Part shown: positions 12,156 to 22,699 of the stretch, in pieces
Layout: each line of letters opens with the position of its first letter
How positions within the stretch are numbered: position 1 is the first letter of the stretch
Assembly (NCBI RefSeq): GCF_000350225.1
Contig: NW_005179003.1
Span: 156,255-220,254, forward strand
DNA from: Chondrus crispus
Taxonomy: Eukaryota > Rhodophyta > Florideophyceae > Gigartinales > Gigartinaceae
DNA length: 64,000 nt
Direction: 5' to 3'
Position numbers and translations under genes: made by a program
The notes under the pieces: model-generated
Seen by the model: the letters and a program-made list of their open reading frames with translations, nothing else
Told to the model about the DNA's origin: nothing
The model's database searches: none

Positions 12156-12281
12156 TATGGTTCGCTGAATCACTTTTCCGCTTGTCTCTCACCCCTATCC
12201 CCCCTCTCAGGGGGGGCTCCAAGCTACCAGGTATTTATTCTCTGATCTACTGTAATGGCTCCGATTTTGTGTGGAATCACA
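12156..12281 (-). repeat. Copia LTR, 5' copy
   Basis: 126-bp partner of the repeat at 7616-7743, followed by the second ctttg target duplication at 12282-12286. No primer-binding site could be assigned with confidence. Confidence 0.9.
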
Positions 12282-12417
12282 CTTTGGAACCAGTGATGCA
12301 AGAAAAGTGGCTTTAAAAAGTCGAAATTCAAATTTTCTTATAGTGCCGGGTTCGATATAGAGCCGTTTTCGTCGCACGGCCACAGGTCAGCACTATATTA
12401 CCAATACAGGAAATGTT

Positions 12418-12530
12418 AGTATGGGTGGCCACCCATACTAGAATCACACTCCGAAAAGTTATCAAATTTTAATAAAGTTGTAGTATGGCTGGCCACCATA
12501 CAGCAAAAATGAAATCTTGTCGCGCGACAA
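12418..12530. repeat. Phased palindromes, A-A-B unit
   Basis: Palindrome A: a 22-bp perfect palindrome at 12418-12439 (arms AGTATGGGT, centre GGCC) and a slightly eroded copy at 12482-12501, 64 bp further on. Palindrome B: TTGTCGCGCGACAA at 12517-12530, 35 bp after the second A start. A half site of A follows at 12531. Same spacing rules as at 16345, 22245 and 45653. Confidence 0.8.
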
Positions 12531-12660
12531 CCATACTAGAATCACACCCATATCACCACCCAAGACATTACCAAAAATCACCATACCGCAATGTATTACA
12601 CGTGCGAACCGAAATGCTTTGTATGACACGTGGCGATCAAAATGCAATCTATTACACGTT

Positions 12661-12756
12661 ACACTGTTGGACATTAATTAATGCATATTCTGAACACTAC
12701 ATATTTAACTATGATTTAATTAATGTCGAGCAGTACCATCATTAGAACAATGGTAC
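12661..12756. repeat. AT-rich inverted-repeat module plus hairpin (copy 1)
   Basis: Begins ACACTGTTGGACATTAATTA and ends with the complementary TTAATTAATGTCGAGCAG. It is followed directly by a hairpin at 12733-12756 with stem GTACCAT/ATGGTAC and loop CATTAGAACA. Related copies: 15206-15291, 16101-16186 and 22700-22808. It behaves like a MITE or a satellite unit. Confidence 0.7.
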
Positions 12757-13126
12757 AAGAGGGTTCCCCATATATTGGAACAGGTACCTAATTATGAATC
12801 AAGACAAAAATGGCGTATTTTAAGCCAAATCTAGATTGCCAACTCAAAGAAGGCCAGAACTCAAGTTTACAGAAAATGCAGACATGCCTCTGTCCACCTA
12901 ATGCCGGAACCACGTAGCCCATTTGATAACGCAGAGTGTAAGCTTTCCATACATACAAAAAGGCGGACTTCTTCCTTGTTCCTCCAAAATACGGGCTTTC
13001 AAAGAAGTTGATGCACAAACGCATGTTTTCCTCAGCCACAAAAACCCGCCAGGTGCTTATCCCTTATTGTTCCACACCCTCTCACCTCTTCCACATACCG
13101 AACTTCCGTCTGAGACACCAACCAAC

Positions 13127-14817
13127 ATGGGAATCGCGAAGAACCGGTCAGCACGCTCTCAACGCCTCAAACAGCAGGCATTCATTGCGGCGCAAAAGGC
13201 GGGGCGTCATTCCGCACTGGAGCTTTAAATAGCCGGATGGCATTGTCCACTTTTCACCGCCATTACCACACACATTCCACTCAAACAATTGCCAATCCTG
13301 CTCCCAGGCAGGGACGCCGACCAGCACTAAGGGGTGAGGAAGAAAACAGTATTGTCGAAACTGTCGTAAAGTACGCACGACGTGGGTACCCCCTTTCGCG
13401 AGAAGACCTCTTAGACTGCGTTGAACTATTCTGTCAAACTTTTAGCGTGGAACGGAGAGCAGCTCTGCCGTTTTTGAACTGTCGTCCTTCGAAAAAATAT
13501 GCCAGTGGCTTCGAGGCTCGGCACAAAAACAGGATCAAGTTCGGAAGAGTGTCCCGCCAAGAAAGCAAACGATTTTCCTCTACAAACGCAAACAACTTGA
13601 CAACCTACTTTGTCGAGATCGAAGCTGTCATAAAAAATAACAACATTGACCCACAAAGACTGGCAAACCTGGACGAATCTGGACTCAATCCAGATAGGGA
13701 CAGGCTAGGGTCGACCAAACGGAAGCACTATGGCACGCGCTCTACAAAGCTTGAGAGCAAGCTTCCTGAGTTTACCTACATAAACCGGATAACGTTGATG
13801 CCGATTGTTTTTGCGGATGGAAGCTACGCCAAACCAGTTTTTATTTTCAGAGGTAAAAAGCTACAGTATCGAGTCATTGAAAAAGACGGGCTCGAGATGA
13901 TTGAGACAATTGCAGACTGCTTACCGCGACTCAGCCGTATTTTTATGCGTGAGGAGGGGAGAGGAGTAGACAAGCAAGTGTTTGTGAACTGGGCAAGACT
14001 TTTCGTAGATGAGGTTGCAGACCTCACTCGTGACGGCCGCAGGGTATTGCTTCTGTACGACGGTTACAGAAGCCATATGTCCTATGAAGCCCTAAAAGTC
14101 CTCGATGATGGGAATGTGATTGCCTTTGGAATACCAGCACACACAAGTGGCACCACGCATCCACTTGATGTGGGCGTGTCTGGTCCATTTAAAGCAACAA
14201 CCAACCGTCTATTGAATGAGATGTCCCCTACATTGGAGAAAAATGTATTCGACGTCTTTGATCTTTGCAAAATGATGAGAGAAGCATACTGTCTTTCCTT
14301 TACAATGCAAAATATCAGTTAGGCGTTTGCTAAATGTGGTTTGTGTCCGCTAGATCCCGGAAGGGTGTTAGGCACGTCGAGGCCATTATCCGAAAGCTGT
14401 CCATCCGTTTTTAAGAATGCAGATGAGATGGCCATAATGTTGGAGGAGAGGAGGGAGAAGAGGAGGGAAAGACAGGGAGTATTACCCGTGGTTTTTAAAA
14501 GGGGGTTTGTGGACACGAGGGCAGGCTTGCAGTTGACATCACCGGGTGTCATGCGTGCAATTTTATTCAAGGAGGACATGGAAAGGGGGAGGAGAGAGCC
14601 GAAGTATGTGAAGTCAGTGACGAGCGAGGCCAAGCTTGCTATTGAATCACGCCGTAAGCGTGCAGATCGTCGTCAATTGGAACACCGCGCTGCACTGTTG
14701 CGCTCATCACTGTACGATGAGCCATACAAGATGCCGCGACCTCTGAAGGTTCGTCGCAAAATTTCGGCAGAGCGGACAGTGTTGAATAAGGCTTCACGTA
14801 TTGGAATGTGTAATTAG
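13127..14817 (+). pseudogene. pogo-like (Tc1/mariner superfamily) DDE transposase, interrupted
   Basis: Reads from ATG 13127 (helix-turn-helix-like start, MGIAKNRSARSQ) through one frame change near 13225 into a 361-codon frame, then past one in-frame TAG (14320-14322) to 14817. DDE_1 signatures: NLDESGLNPD with the first catalytic Asp, LLYDGYRSHMS with the second, and HPLDVGVSGPFK with the third acidic residue. After the TAG the typical C-terminal block AFAKCGLCPLDPGRV continues in the same frame, so the protein was about 560 residues. The tail is basic (KRRERQ, RRKRADRRQ). Target duplication and inverted repeats were not identified with certainty; a repeat module flanks each side in direct orientation. 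Confidence 0.85.
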
Positions 14818-15176
14818 ACAGATGAGGAGCAGCGTCGTCATCCGATTAATAATCTGTCGGTTGATCAGTGGGAGCTTGAAGCTAATGGAGAGATTTGATA
14901 GACTTTTTGCTTCAAATAAATGATCGTGTATGACGGTTTTCATGCGCCGTTTTCCACTATTAGGGACATTTCGGACGTATTTGATGTTTTTGTGGATATA
15001 TGGCAGAAAATACTTCTGTTTGTCTTTATTCCCTGCTATTTGTTGCTGCCATTGAAACGGCTGTATGATGTCGAGGGCAAAAAGAATTGGTTCAAAAGAG
15101 TGACCAGAAGGAGATTTTCCATTTAAATTTGTATTTCGTTCCATTTTAGGGCAACCCTGTTGTAATCCGAAACTCT

Positions 15177-15291
15177 GCGTCCTTAGGACGCGATTCTGGA
15201 ACATTACACTGTCGGACATTAATTAATGTATATTATAGACACTTTATAGTTAACATTAATATTTAACTATTATTTATTTAATGTCGAGCAG
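15177..15291. repeat. Hairpin plus AT-rich module (copy 2)
   Basis: A perfect 15-bp palindrome GCGTCCTTAGGACGC (15177-15191), then ACATTACACTGTCGGACATT, an AT-rich core and the closing ATGTCGAGCAG at 15291. Same orientation as the copies at 12661 and 16032. Confidence 0.7.
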
Positions 15292-15397
15292 TACAGCGTC
15301 ACTTCTATAGAAGACTACAGTTAGTAAAAGGGACCAATATTGCTGGAGCGGGGGAATTCGATCTCAGGTGTATTGTCAAAGACCCCCGGATCAGTTT

Positions 15398-15790
15398 TTA
15401 TGAGTAAAAAAGAGGATATGTCCGTCTGAACCACGGATTGGACCCCTGAGAGCGCAGGGCACATTGAACTCTGCCCAACGTGTGACAAATTGTTGCGCAG
15501 CACACGCCTCGTTTTTCAAGAATCAACTTCACAAGTGCCACGATTTTGCGCTGCTCGCTCACCGAAGGCAGGAAAACCTCCTCATCGCTGTCTTCCAGGC
15601 AGTCCGGCGCGATGTTTGTCGCACGCATAGAGTGCAGCAACGTCGTGTCGTCCACGTTTTCTACAGTATCTTGCTCCAACGGGTGGTCTAGCAAAAATGC
15701 TAATGACATCCTTTTCTCTTCCGGCACAGCATCGTTAAGCATTGTCTCTAATAAAACTCTTTCCTCCTCAGCGTCACGCTCACCATCCAT
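15398..15790 (-). CDS. Hypothetical small acidic protein
   Basis: 130 codons from ATG 15790. The first 100 residues are acidic and helix-prone (DAEEERVLLETMLND, CLEDSDEEVFLP), with a cysteine pair near the end (GVCCATICHT). No family recognised. It lies between two repeat modules downstream of the pogo-like transposase on the opposite strand. It could be a second transposon ORF, a fragment of a host gene or chance. Confidence 0.3.
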   Translation of the reverse strand: MDGERDAEEERVLLETMLNDAVPEEKRMSLAFLLDHPLEQDTVENVDDTTLLHSMRATNIAPDCLEDSDEEVFLPSVSEQRKIVALVKLILEKRGVCCATICHTLGRVQCALRSQGSNPWFRRTYPLFYS

Positions 15791-15791
15791 C

Positions 15792-16031
15792 TATGTTGCT
15801 ATGTTATGATTAGGGCTGGCCCTTGTTTGCATTCTTATGTGTGATGTGCATGTCTCATAATTTGAGTTTTTTATGAGTAAAACAAGTTTGACCGTGGCCG
15901 GGGAAGATATTCTATAGTCGTTAGCATGAAAGAGCTCATTGGGGCTCAAAAAGGGGCACGTAGACCAATCGTGTTGATACTGAAGGGGTTATTCGATAAA
16001 GAGTCATTCTTATACATATAGAGGCGACACT
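15792..16031. other. Intergenic
   Basis: AT-rich, no gene or recognisable repeat seen. Confidence 0.4.
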
Positions 16032-16186
16032 GTACCATCATCAGTACAGTGGTACTGTACTCCGAAACTCTGCGTCCTTAGGACGCCATCTTGGAACATT
16101 ACACTGTCGGACATTAATTAATTCATATTATGAACACTATATATTTATCGTTAATATTTAACTATTATTTAATTAATGTGGAGCAG
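16032..16186. repeat. Two hairpins plus AT-rich module (copy 3)
   Basis: In order: a GTACCAT hairpin (16032-16055), the palindrome GCGTCCTTAGGACGC (16072-16086), then the AT-rich inverted-repeat module from 16101 to 16186. The 27 bp containing CCGAAACTCTGCGTCC are shared with copy 2. Confidence 0.7.
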
Positions 16187-16189
16187 AAC

Positions 16190-16301
16190 GTGGCGACAAA
16201 ACTGTAATGTATCACTGGTGGCGACCGAAATGTAATGTATCATTCGTGGGGACCAAAATGTAATGTAATACACGTGGCGACCAACCTGCAATCTATTACA
16301 C
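16190..16301. repeat. 28-bp tandem repeat, four units
   Basis: Four consecutive 28-bp units starting GTGGCGACC and containing TGTAATGTAT. Related single units occur near 12590-12665 and 16415-16440, and inverted near 22170-22240, beside the same palindromes. Confidence 0.8.
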
Positions 16302-16344
16302 GTGGGGGCGGATGTGCAACGCTGTATACCTGGCAACCATATCT

Positions 16345-16393
16345 AGTATGACTCGCCAGTCACACTAGAAATGACAGGCATGTCGTCCGACAT
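16345..16393. repeat. Phased palindromes, A-B pair
   Basis: A-type 22-mer at 16345-16366 (arms AGTATGACT and AGTCACACT, centre CGCC) and B-type 14-mer at 16380-16393 (ATGTCG-TC-CGACAT). Start-to-start offset is 35 bp, identical to that at 12482/12517 and 22338/22373. Confidence 0.75.
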
Positions 16394-16491
16394 AGGTATG
16401 ATACATTTATGTAATGTAATACACGTGGCAACCATGGTACCGGTCAAGCCATCTACTGTAGTAATGGCTGATTGTGTAATGTTTCCAGATC

Positions 16492-16541
16492 GCGTCCTAA
16501 GGACGCGGCGCTGAGCAGTACCATTGTTCTAATGATGGTAC
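16492..16541. repeat. Two hairpins, loop of the second inverted (copy 4)
   Basis: GCGTCCTAAGGACGC at 16492-16506, then GAGCA and the hairpin GTACCAT/ATGGTAC at 16518-16541. Its 10-nt loop TGTTCTAATG is the exact reverse complement of the loop in the hairpin at 12733-12756, although the flanking GAGCA keeps its orientation. Confidence 0.75.
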
Positions 16542-16566
16542 CGGTCAAGCCGTCTGCCTGTAATAG

Positions 16567-16802
16567 TCGTGTGAAAAGGGCACTTTTCATGGATGAAATA
16601 ATTTCCTCACGCATATCGATTCGAGGCCAGCGGTGGTCCGCTATAGAGACCGACCGGGCCGCTCGCGTACGGTGCCCTCTCCCTAATTGCACCGGCGTCG
16701 CCGTCGGGCGCGCGCGCCCGACAGCGAACGGCGTGCCCTCTCCTTAATTACGCCGGCGGCGCGCCTTCCGGACAGCGAACTGCATGCCTCTCTCTTCTCG
16801 CG
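16567..16802 (+). repeat. DIRS-like left direct repeat
   Basis: Matches 20704-20932. It contains two similar sub-blocks around CCTCTCC(C/T)TAATT and a long GC palindrome centred on GCGCGCGC. Confidence 0.85.
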
Positions 16803-19800
16803 AAGAGAGGTCCCTAGTACGCCGAGAGGAAGCAACTTTTTTACGCGGTCAACAGCGCGAGACCAAGGCTCACACGCCCGCTCGTATCATGGACCTTTGG
16901 ACTACCGCCAAGGCTGAGTGCGACGCCTGGCTCGCCGCCGGCGCCAAGATCAAGAAGGGAGCCGAGCCCGAAGACGCCGGCATCACGGCCGACATGATGT
17001 CGATCTACGGCGAGATCGCCGGGCGGTATTCTCTCAACCTTCAAGTGGAGCTGTCTCGCCTCCCCTACGAGCCCGTCGTGCCAGGTATCAACGTGTTCCA
17101 GGGCGGCTTCTTCCGCAACACGCAGCGCTACCACGGGTGCCGAGAAGAGGGCTGTTGAGGGAAAGGTCGCCCTTCTAGCTGCGTGGGCGCAGATCCTGGG
17201 TGAGTACGCCAGTCGCGTGCTCGCCGTGCGCATCGAGTTCTACCACAACTCGGTGAAAGATCCCGTCGCCGCTAAGCTGAACCAAGAAATGTAAGAGGAG
17301 GACTCGTACCGTCCGGCGAACGAGTCGCTGGACGCCCGCGCCAGGCAGATCGATGGCCTGCGCGAGAGGCAACTGATGAAGGCCTTCGCCGCCCTCGCCG
17401 CTAGCAACGCTGTCAAGCGCGGCAAGGGGGGTGGCAAGGCTGACGAGAAGTAATGCCTCGGCCTCTTTGGCGGCGCACGCAACAGGGGGCCGCCTCATGG
17501 AAGTCACTGGGGGCCTCGACCTACCTCGCTAGACAGATCGCGTTCGGAATACACGATCCACCTGTTATTCCGTTCACATCTGGCGAGGTTTTAGGCGAAC
17601 TACCCCAGGCAGCCGAGGATCTAGCGTTTGGGCTGGAGGAATTGGCGAAAGGATGCGTCGAGGATATCTACGAGGCACTCGGCGCGTCCTACGTCCGCAA
17701 CGCAGTCGCGAGAGGCTACATGGTGAGCAGTTCTTTCGTGGTATGGCAAGACGGCTCGGAGGGAAGGAAGGGGCGCTTTGTGGTTAACTTTGCTAAGCAG
17801 AGCCAGCATTGGGAGAAGGGCAGCGTCAGGATGGGGACGCTTCCCGCGTACGCGTTTGAGCTTCAAGCGGGCGACCACATGCTCAGCTTCGACATCAAGG
17901 CAGGCTACCGCCATTTCCGCCTCGCCCCACAGATGAGAGACATGTTTATCTTCCGGTACAACGGGCCTTTCTACCGGTGCGTCGCGCTCCCCTTCGGATG
18001 GGGACGGTCGCCCATGTGGTTCACAAGGTTCATGAAACCACTTGTCGAGGCGTTGCGTTTGGCGCACCGGCTGCGGGTGCTACCATACCTGGACGACTTC
18101 CTGATCTGTCCCAGCCCGCTGGGCACGGTCGCTTCGCTCGCGGACTGCTTCGCCGCACGCAAGACCATCGAGGCTTAGCTGGAGGATCTTGGTCTGGTCT
18201 GGCACCCCACCAAGGGCGAGTGGGTGAGCAGCACGCGCGTGGAGCGCCTCGGCGTCGTCATTGACACGGTGCTGGAAAAGTTCTTCATCGCACCGCGCAA
18301 GATCGCCAAGGTGCGCCACATGGCGAAGCACCTGATATTCGAGAGCACGCGCGGCCGTCGCTGGGTGTCAGTGGCGCGTCTGCGCAGCTTCGTCGGGCTC
18401 TGTGTCCCCTTGACGCTCGCGATGCCGTTCGCGCGATTCTACACTCGCTCCCTCTACTGGGATATGAACAGCAACGGCGGCGACGTCAGTAACGTTTACC
18501 CGGAGCGCGCCAAGGCGCGAGGGCAAAGTGCGCCGCATGCTGCCAGCCTGCAACGCTGCGAAGCAATCCGCCCTCTGGTTTAAAAAGGGCAGCTCGAGGA
18601 GGCGCGCGATGTCGTCTCTCCCATCAGGGGATATGGGACCTTCGAACCTGGTGCCAGCTCACCAGTGCCGAGTGCGAGGGTCGCCCGCTCCGCCCGGTCG
18701 CGTCGCCAGCGATGACGCTCCATACCGACGCGGCCGATGTCGGGTACCGTGGCACCTTGGGACCGGCTGAGAAGGCCGGTTCTCCGGGGTTGTGGGCAGC
18801 TCAAGGCGTGTGGGACTGGCAGTCGCGCGCAGAGAGCATCTCGTATCGAGAGCCTCGCGCCGTGCGCATGCTCCTGACGAAGACGTCGCGGGAACACGAG
18901 CCCTCCTTTGGCGCGCGCCTCAGGCACATGGGTGTCAGCACTGTCGGCTTACAGTGCGACAACACCGCGACTGTGCACGTTACCAACGCCATGGTCAGCG
19001 CAAGCCGGCTGATGATGAGGGAGTTGCGGCTGCTCAAGCGCGAGCTCCACCGCCTCAAGGTCCACATCGATGCGCGATGGCTCCCGTCCGTCCTAAACAA
19101 ATACGCCGACGCGCTTTCGCGCAGGTTCCCGCGTGGCGATCTCCGGATACGCCGCTCGCTGCGGCGTTCCGTCGCGGATGGCATGAGGGCGCCCGCGACG
19201 GAGTTCCCCTACCGACCATTGGGCGAGAACCCCGTGTTCTTGCGCCGCAAGAGCATGGCCGAGCTGCTGACGCCCTGGGTCATCAGCGAGACGCGAGTGC
19301 TGCCCTCCTATCGACCTGCTGCCCGCGACTGTGCAGAAGCTGCGCCACTCGGGATGCCCGGCAGTGCTACTGATGCCGGACTGGCCTGCCCAAGCGTGGC
19401 ACTCAGCCGCGCTCCAGCTCTCGACGCACGCTCTCCGTCTGCCACACCCGCCTCATATGGCGTGGGACGGAGCCCGCACGCTGAATAAGGAATGGAGCCT
19501 GCTGCTCCTGGAGATAAACTTGCCCCCGGATCCCGGCCGTTGGCACGACCTTGGCCCGCTGGAGGAACTCCAGCAGCCGCGGAATACGGCGCCTTCATCT
19601 CGGGCGCGCTAACCGAGCGCTACGCAGATGGTCCTCGGGGCTTGCAGCGAGTTACTCGCTTACTACGGGATTTCGGAATGAACTATCGCATCGCCGTCAC
19701 GAAGTCCTCCAAGTGGAAATGCTACGTGCAATTCTGCGTGGCCGACGGCCTGCATCCCCTGCCTGCTACTGAGGCACACTTGCTAGGCTACATCGGCTGG

Positions 19801-20703
19801 CTCGCAGAGCAGCGTGAACGGAAACTCCGCGCTGTTTCCCACGCGTCTCTCGCTGGTTACCTTTCCGCGGTGCGCACCACCCACCTCTCTGTCTTAGGTG
19901 AGGAGATGCCACCGCATCCTACGGTGAAGGCCGCGTGTCTTGCATACAAGGCGTGGGAGGAGACCGCGTTCCCGGCCGCGAGTCGCCGCCTAGGTCTACC
20001 TCCCGATGTTGTCAAGGAAACCTGGGCACTCGGCATGTCCACCGACGACCTGGGTACATTACGAGACGCCTCTATGGTCGTCGTCGCATACTCTCTGTCG
20101 GGACTCCTCGACTCTTCCGTCGTTAGCATAGCTACATCCGACGTTCGGCTCACGGCGTCAGGTATCGACGTTCTCCTCAGCTTTGTGAAGGGGAAACCTG
20201 CGTCGCGGGAGTCGCCCATCTCTCTTCACTCGTCCGACTGTGGGGACGGGCTCCTCGACCTGCTGCACCGTTGGCGGACCGCCGTGGCACGCACTCGCGG
20301 TTCTTCGCGATGCCAGGGGACGCCCCTTCCTAGCGAGCAGGGCTGCTATATGACGCTTTGCTACGCGTGCTTTATCTCGTGCGCCACACAGCACCCGCCG
20401 GGTGTCGCTACGGCGCGCATTCTCTGCCGATCAGCGCACATACCGTGCAGGTTCTGCTCGGGATACCGCTGGAGATTGGCATGGCACGGTTCGGATGGGG
20501 CCCTCACAGCGAGCCGATGGCGAAGTTGTACTTTGACCGCACGATCAGATTGTGTCCCGCCTCACTATGGTTCTTCGGGGACAGCAGAGTGCGCAGCTTG
20601 TGACATCTCTGACTGCAGTCCCGGTTTCCAGTGGCCTTGACGGCCACCCGCACCTTGTTTGCGTATGGGCGCCTGCGTTGACGCACCTACATTTAGTCTT
20701 TCG

Positions 20704-20932
20704 TCGTGTGGAAAGGGTTTTCATGGATGAAAAAATTTCCTCACGCATAGCGATTCGAGGCCAGCGGTGGTCCGCTGTAGGGACCGACCGGGCCGCTCGC
20801 GTACGGTGCCCTCTCCCTAATTGCACCGGCGTGGCTGTCGGGCGCGCGCGCCCGACAGCGAACGGCGTGCCCTCTCCTTAATTACGCCGGCGGCGCGCGC
20901 GCCTAACAGCGAACGGCATGCTTTTCTCTTCC
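20704..20932 (+). repeat. DIRS-like right direct repeat
   Basis: Right partner of 16567-16802. Here the GC palindrome near 20838-20860 is perfect over at least 20 bp (arms CTGTCGGGCGCG and complement). Confidence 0.85.
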
Positions 20933-22244
20933 CCACCCACCCACTACCTTCTGCATACTTTCGACCAGCCACTCTCTTCGGTGTATTCTACTTTACGGGT
21001 CCTTGTCTACTTTACGAGCGGTCCTGGCCGAGTAAGGTGATTCCGTACCCGCTCAGGCCCACCTTGTCAATAAACAAACACTTTTCTAATGTGAAAAATC
21101 TCCAGGGAAACAACCTGCCAGGCGTGTACTTCATGTCTTCCTGCAGTTGTCTCCGTCCAGATTAATTGTTTACCTCAAAACAGTGCTCCTTGTACAGGCC
21201 TTATGAGACCGTCGCCACTCCCTCCCTCGTTGCGACATGAGCACGCGGCCCCTGACACCTCTAGGCCCTTCCCGACTCAAGATCGGCGTCGAATGTCGAA
21301 GAGGTCCTCGTCGCGCACCTACACCGCGCACGCTCATTCGCTCCGTTTAGTACCATGCGCTGCCCACTGGCACTCGCTCCCCGTCGTAGAGTGGGGGACG
21401 TAGCCCAGCCGCCCACTCTCGTCTTGAAGACTGTGGTACAACTCTCCTCAAACCCTAGCGGGCGAGAGGCTCGGAGGATGAGCCGAGGGAGCTCGCGACG
21501 CGAGACATGCAGCGCGCGGTAACCGATCGGACGAGCTCGCGAAAAGGGAGTGGCTCACTGGCCGGTTACGCGCAGTCGCCCCGTGGTGCGTGAACGGGAG
21601 CGACCGGTAACGGGTTAGAAGCCAGCGCGCGCGGCGGACAACCGAAAACGGACGTACGTAGGCGCAAAAGGGGCGGGGGCGAGCTTGCCCCAGTTTACTG
21701 GTGGGGACGGGTGTCAGGTCTTAACCCCTCAGAGGGACGCCTCGGACACCTGTCCTAGTGTACAGTACCTGCCGCCTAGTGCGTACCAGGTACTGTACGC
21801 AATTAAAAAAACTAGCGCCTCAATTCCTAATTACCGCGCGGACGCTGCAGGTACACGTGTGTACTACTGTACACACGCGCTGCTTACAGACTACCGCACG
21901 GATGCCACGTGTGCTAGCGTACACGCGTAATACTAGGAAACTACCGCTTGGCCCACACGTGCACTACTGTACACGTACGCCAGATTACGATCACTCGGCA
22001 CGAGCGCGCTCCCTACACGTGGGCACACCCGCCCATGTGTACACCGTGCACGGCCGCACGGATAATATTCTCCCCGCACGCGCGTCCGTCGTTATACTAC
22101 AAAGACCTCCCGCGGCCCTGTGTCCCTGGGGGTGTTTACGGATTAGACGGGATTGGATATCGGTCCACACGTGTAATTCATGGCATTTTGGTCGCCACGT
22201 GTTATATAATGTATTTTAGCTCACACGTGTAATACATTGCGTTT
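20933..22244. other. Repeat-rich intergenic region
   Basis: No gene supported. A 12-bp perfect inverted repeat (GTACAGTACCTG and complement) lies at 21760-21798. From about 21830 to 21990 there are three degenerate tandem units beginning TACCGC and containing GTACACGTG-like palindromes. At about 22170-22240 inverted 28-bp repeat units precede the palindromes. Confidence 0.5.
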
Positions 22245-22386
22245 TTGTCGCACGACAAGATTTTATATAAGCTGTATGGGTGGCCAGCCATACTAGATTC
22301 GACCTCCAGAAAATTAGCAAAAATTAAATTAGTTGCTGTATGGCTGGCCATCCATACAGCATTTGTAAATCTTGTCGCGTGACAGC
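22245..22386. repeat. Phased palindromes, symmetric B-A-A-B unit
   Basis: B at 22245-22258 (TTGTCG-CA-CGACAA), A at 22273-22294, A at 22338-22359, B at 22373-22386 (GTCG-CG-TGAC core). A to A is 65 bp; A-B centre distances are 32 and 31 bp. The two halves are inverted copies of each other (about 80% identical), so the ~142-bp unit could be a small MITE-like element or a protein-binding array. Confidence 0.8.
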
Positions 22387-22699
22387 CATTGCATTTCACA
22401 CAAAAGAACTTGCCTGCACATGCAGGCGTGCGCGATGTACCTCGATACTTTTGAGAGCCCCCGCAGGGCTATGTAGTCCAGAAATCCCCCACTATAACTC
22501 AACAAACTTTACTTATATATCCTTTGCCAATATATCGTGGAATCGGCTATGTCTTTAAGCCCCAATGTCACAATGCCCAGTTTACAGTACACTAGGGTGC
22601 AGTAATAAGTCTGCAAATAAAATACCCAATGCATTAAACAAGAACACCAACTCAGGGGTCGTGTGCGAAGACCGTTGTACGTAGGAGTTCTCCGCGTAA

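Larger units (their letters stand above)
7616..12281 (-). mobile_element. Ty1/Copia LTR retrotransposon fossil
   Basis: Minus-strand element bounded by two short LTRs (7616-7743 and 12156-12281) and the 5-bp target duplication ctttg (7611-7615 and 12282-12286). Parts in transcription order: a gag-like region at about 11.2-12.0 kb; aspartic protease region and integrase (GIQFRPTTPYT and related core signatures) at about 9.8-11.0 kb; reverse transcriptase (DINGAYLH, catalytic MDDF) at about 8.7-9.7 kb; RNase H (YSDADFANDD, CEAEYIAAAE) at about 7.8-8.6 kb. The integrase-before-RT order is diagnostic of Copia. The LTRs differ by about six substitutions and one 2-bp indel in ~126 bp (about 95% identical), so the insertion is moderately old. 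The element is broken in several places (about four or five). Confidence 0.93.
16567..20932 (+). mobile_element. DIRS-order (tyrosine recombinase) retrotransposon fossil
   Basis: GC-rich element on the plus strand bounded by ~230-bp direct repeats (16567-16802 and 20704-20932). Parts: a gag-like region at about 16.9-17.4 kb; DIRS-type reverse transcriptase at about 17.5-18.5 kb (FDIKAGYRHFRL, catalytic YLDDFL); RNase H at about 18.7-19.1 kb (HTDAADVGY, QCDNTATVHV, DALSRRFP); tyrosine recombinase at about 19.6-20.6 kb. Lack of integrase plus a tyrosine recombinase places it in the DIRS order. Direct rather than inverted end repeats resemble PAT/Ngaro-type elements. Base composition is far richer in GC than the flanks. 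It is broken in several places (about four or more); the end repeats are roughly 90% or more identical, so it is not ancient. Confidence 0.85.
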
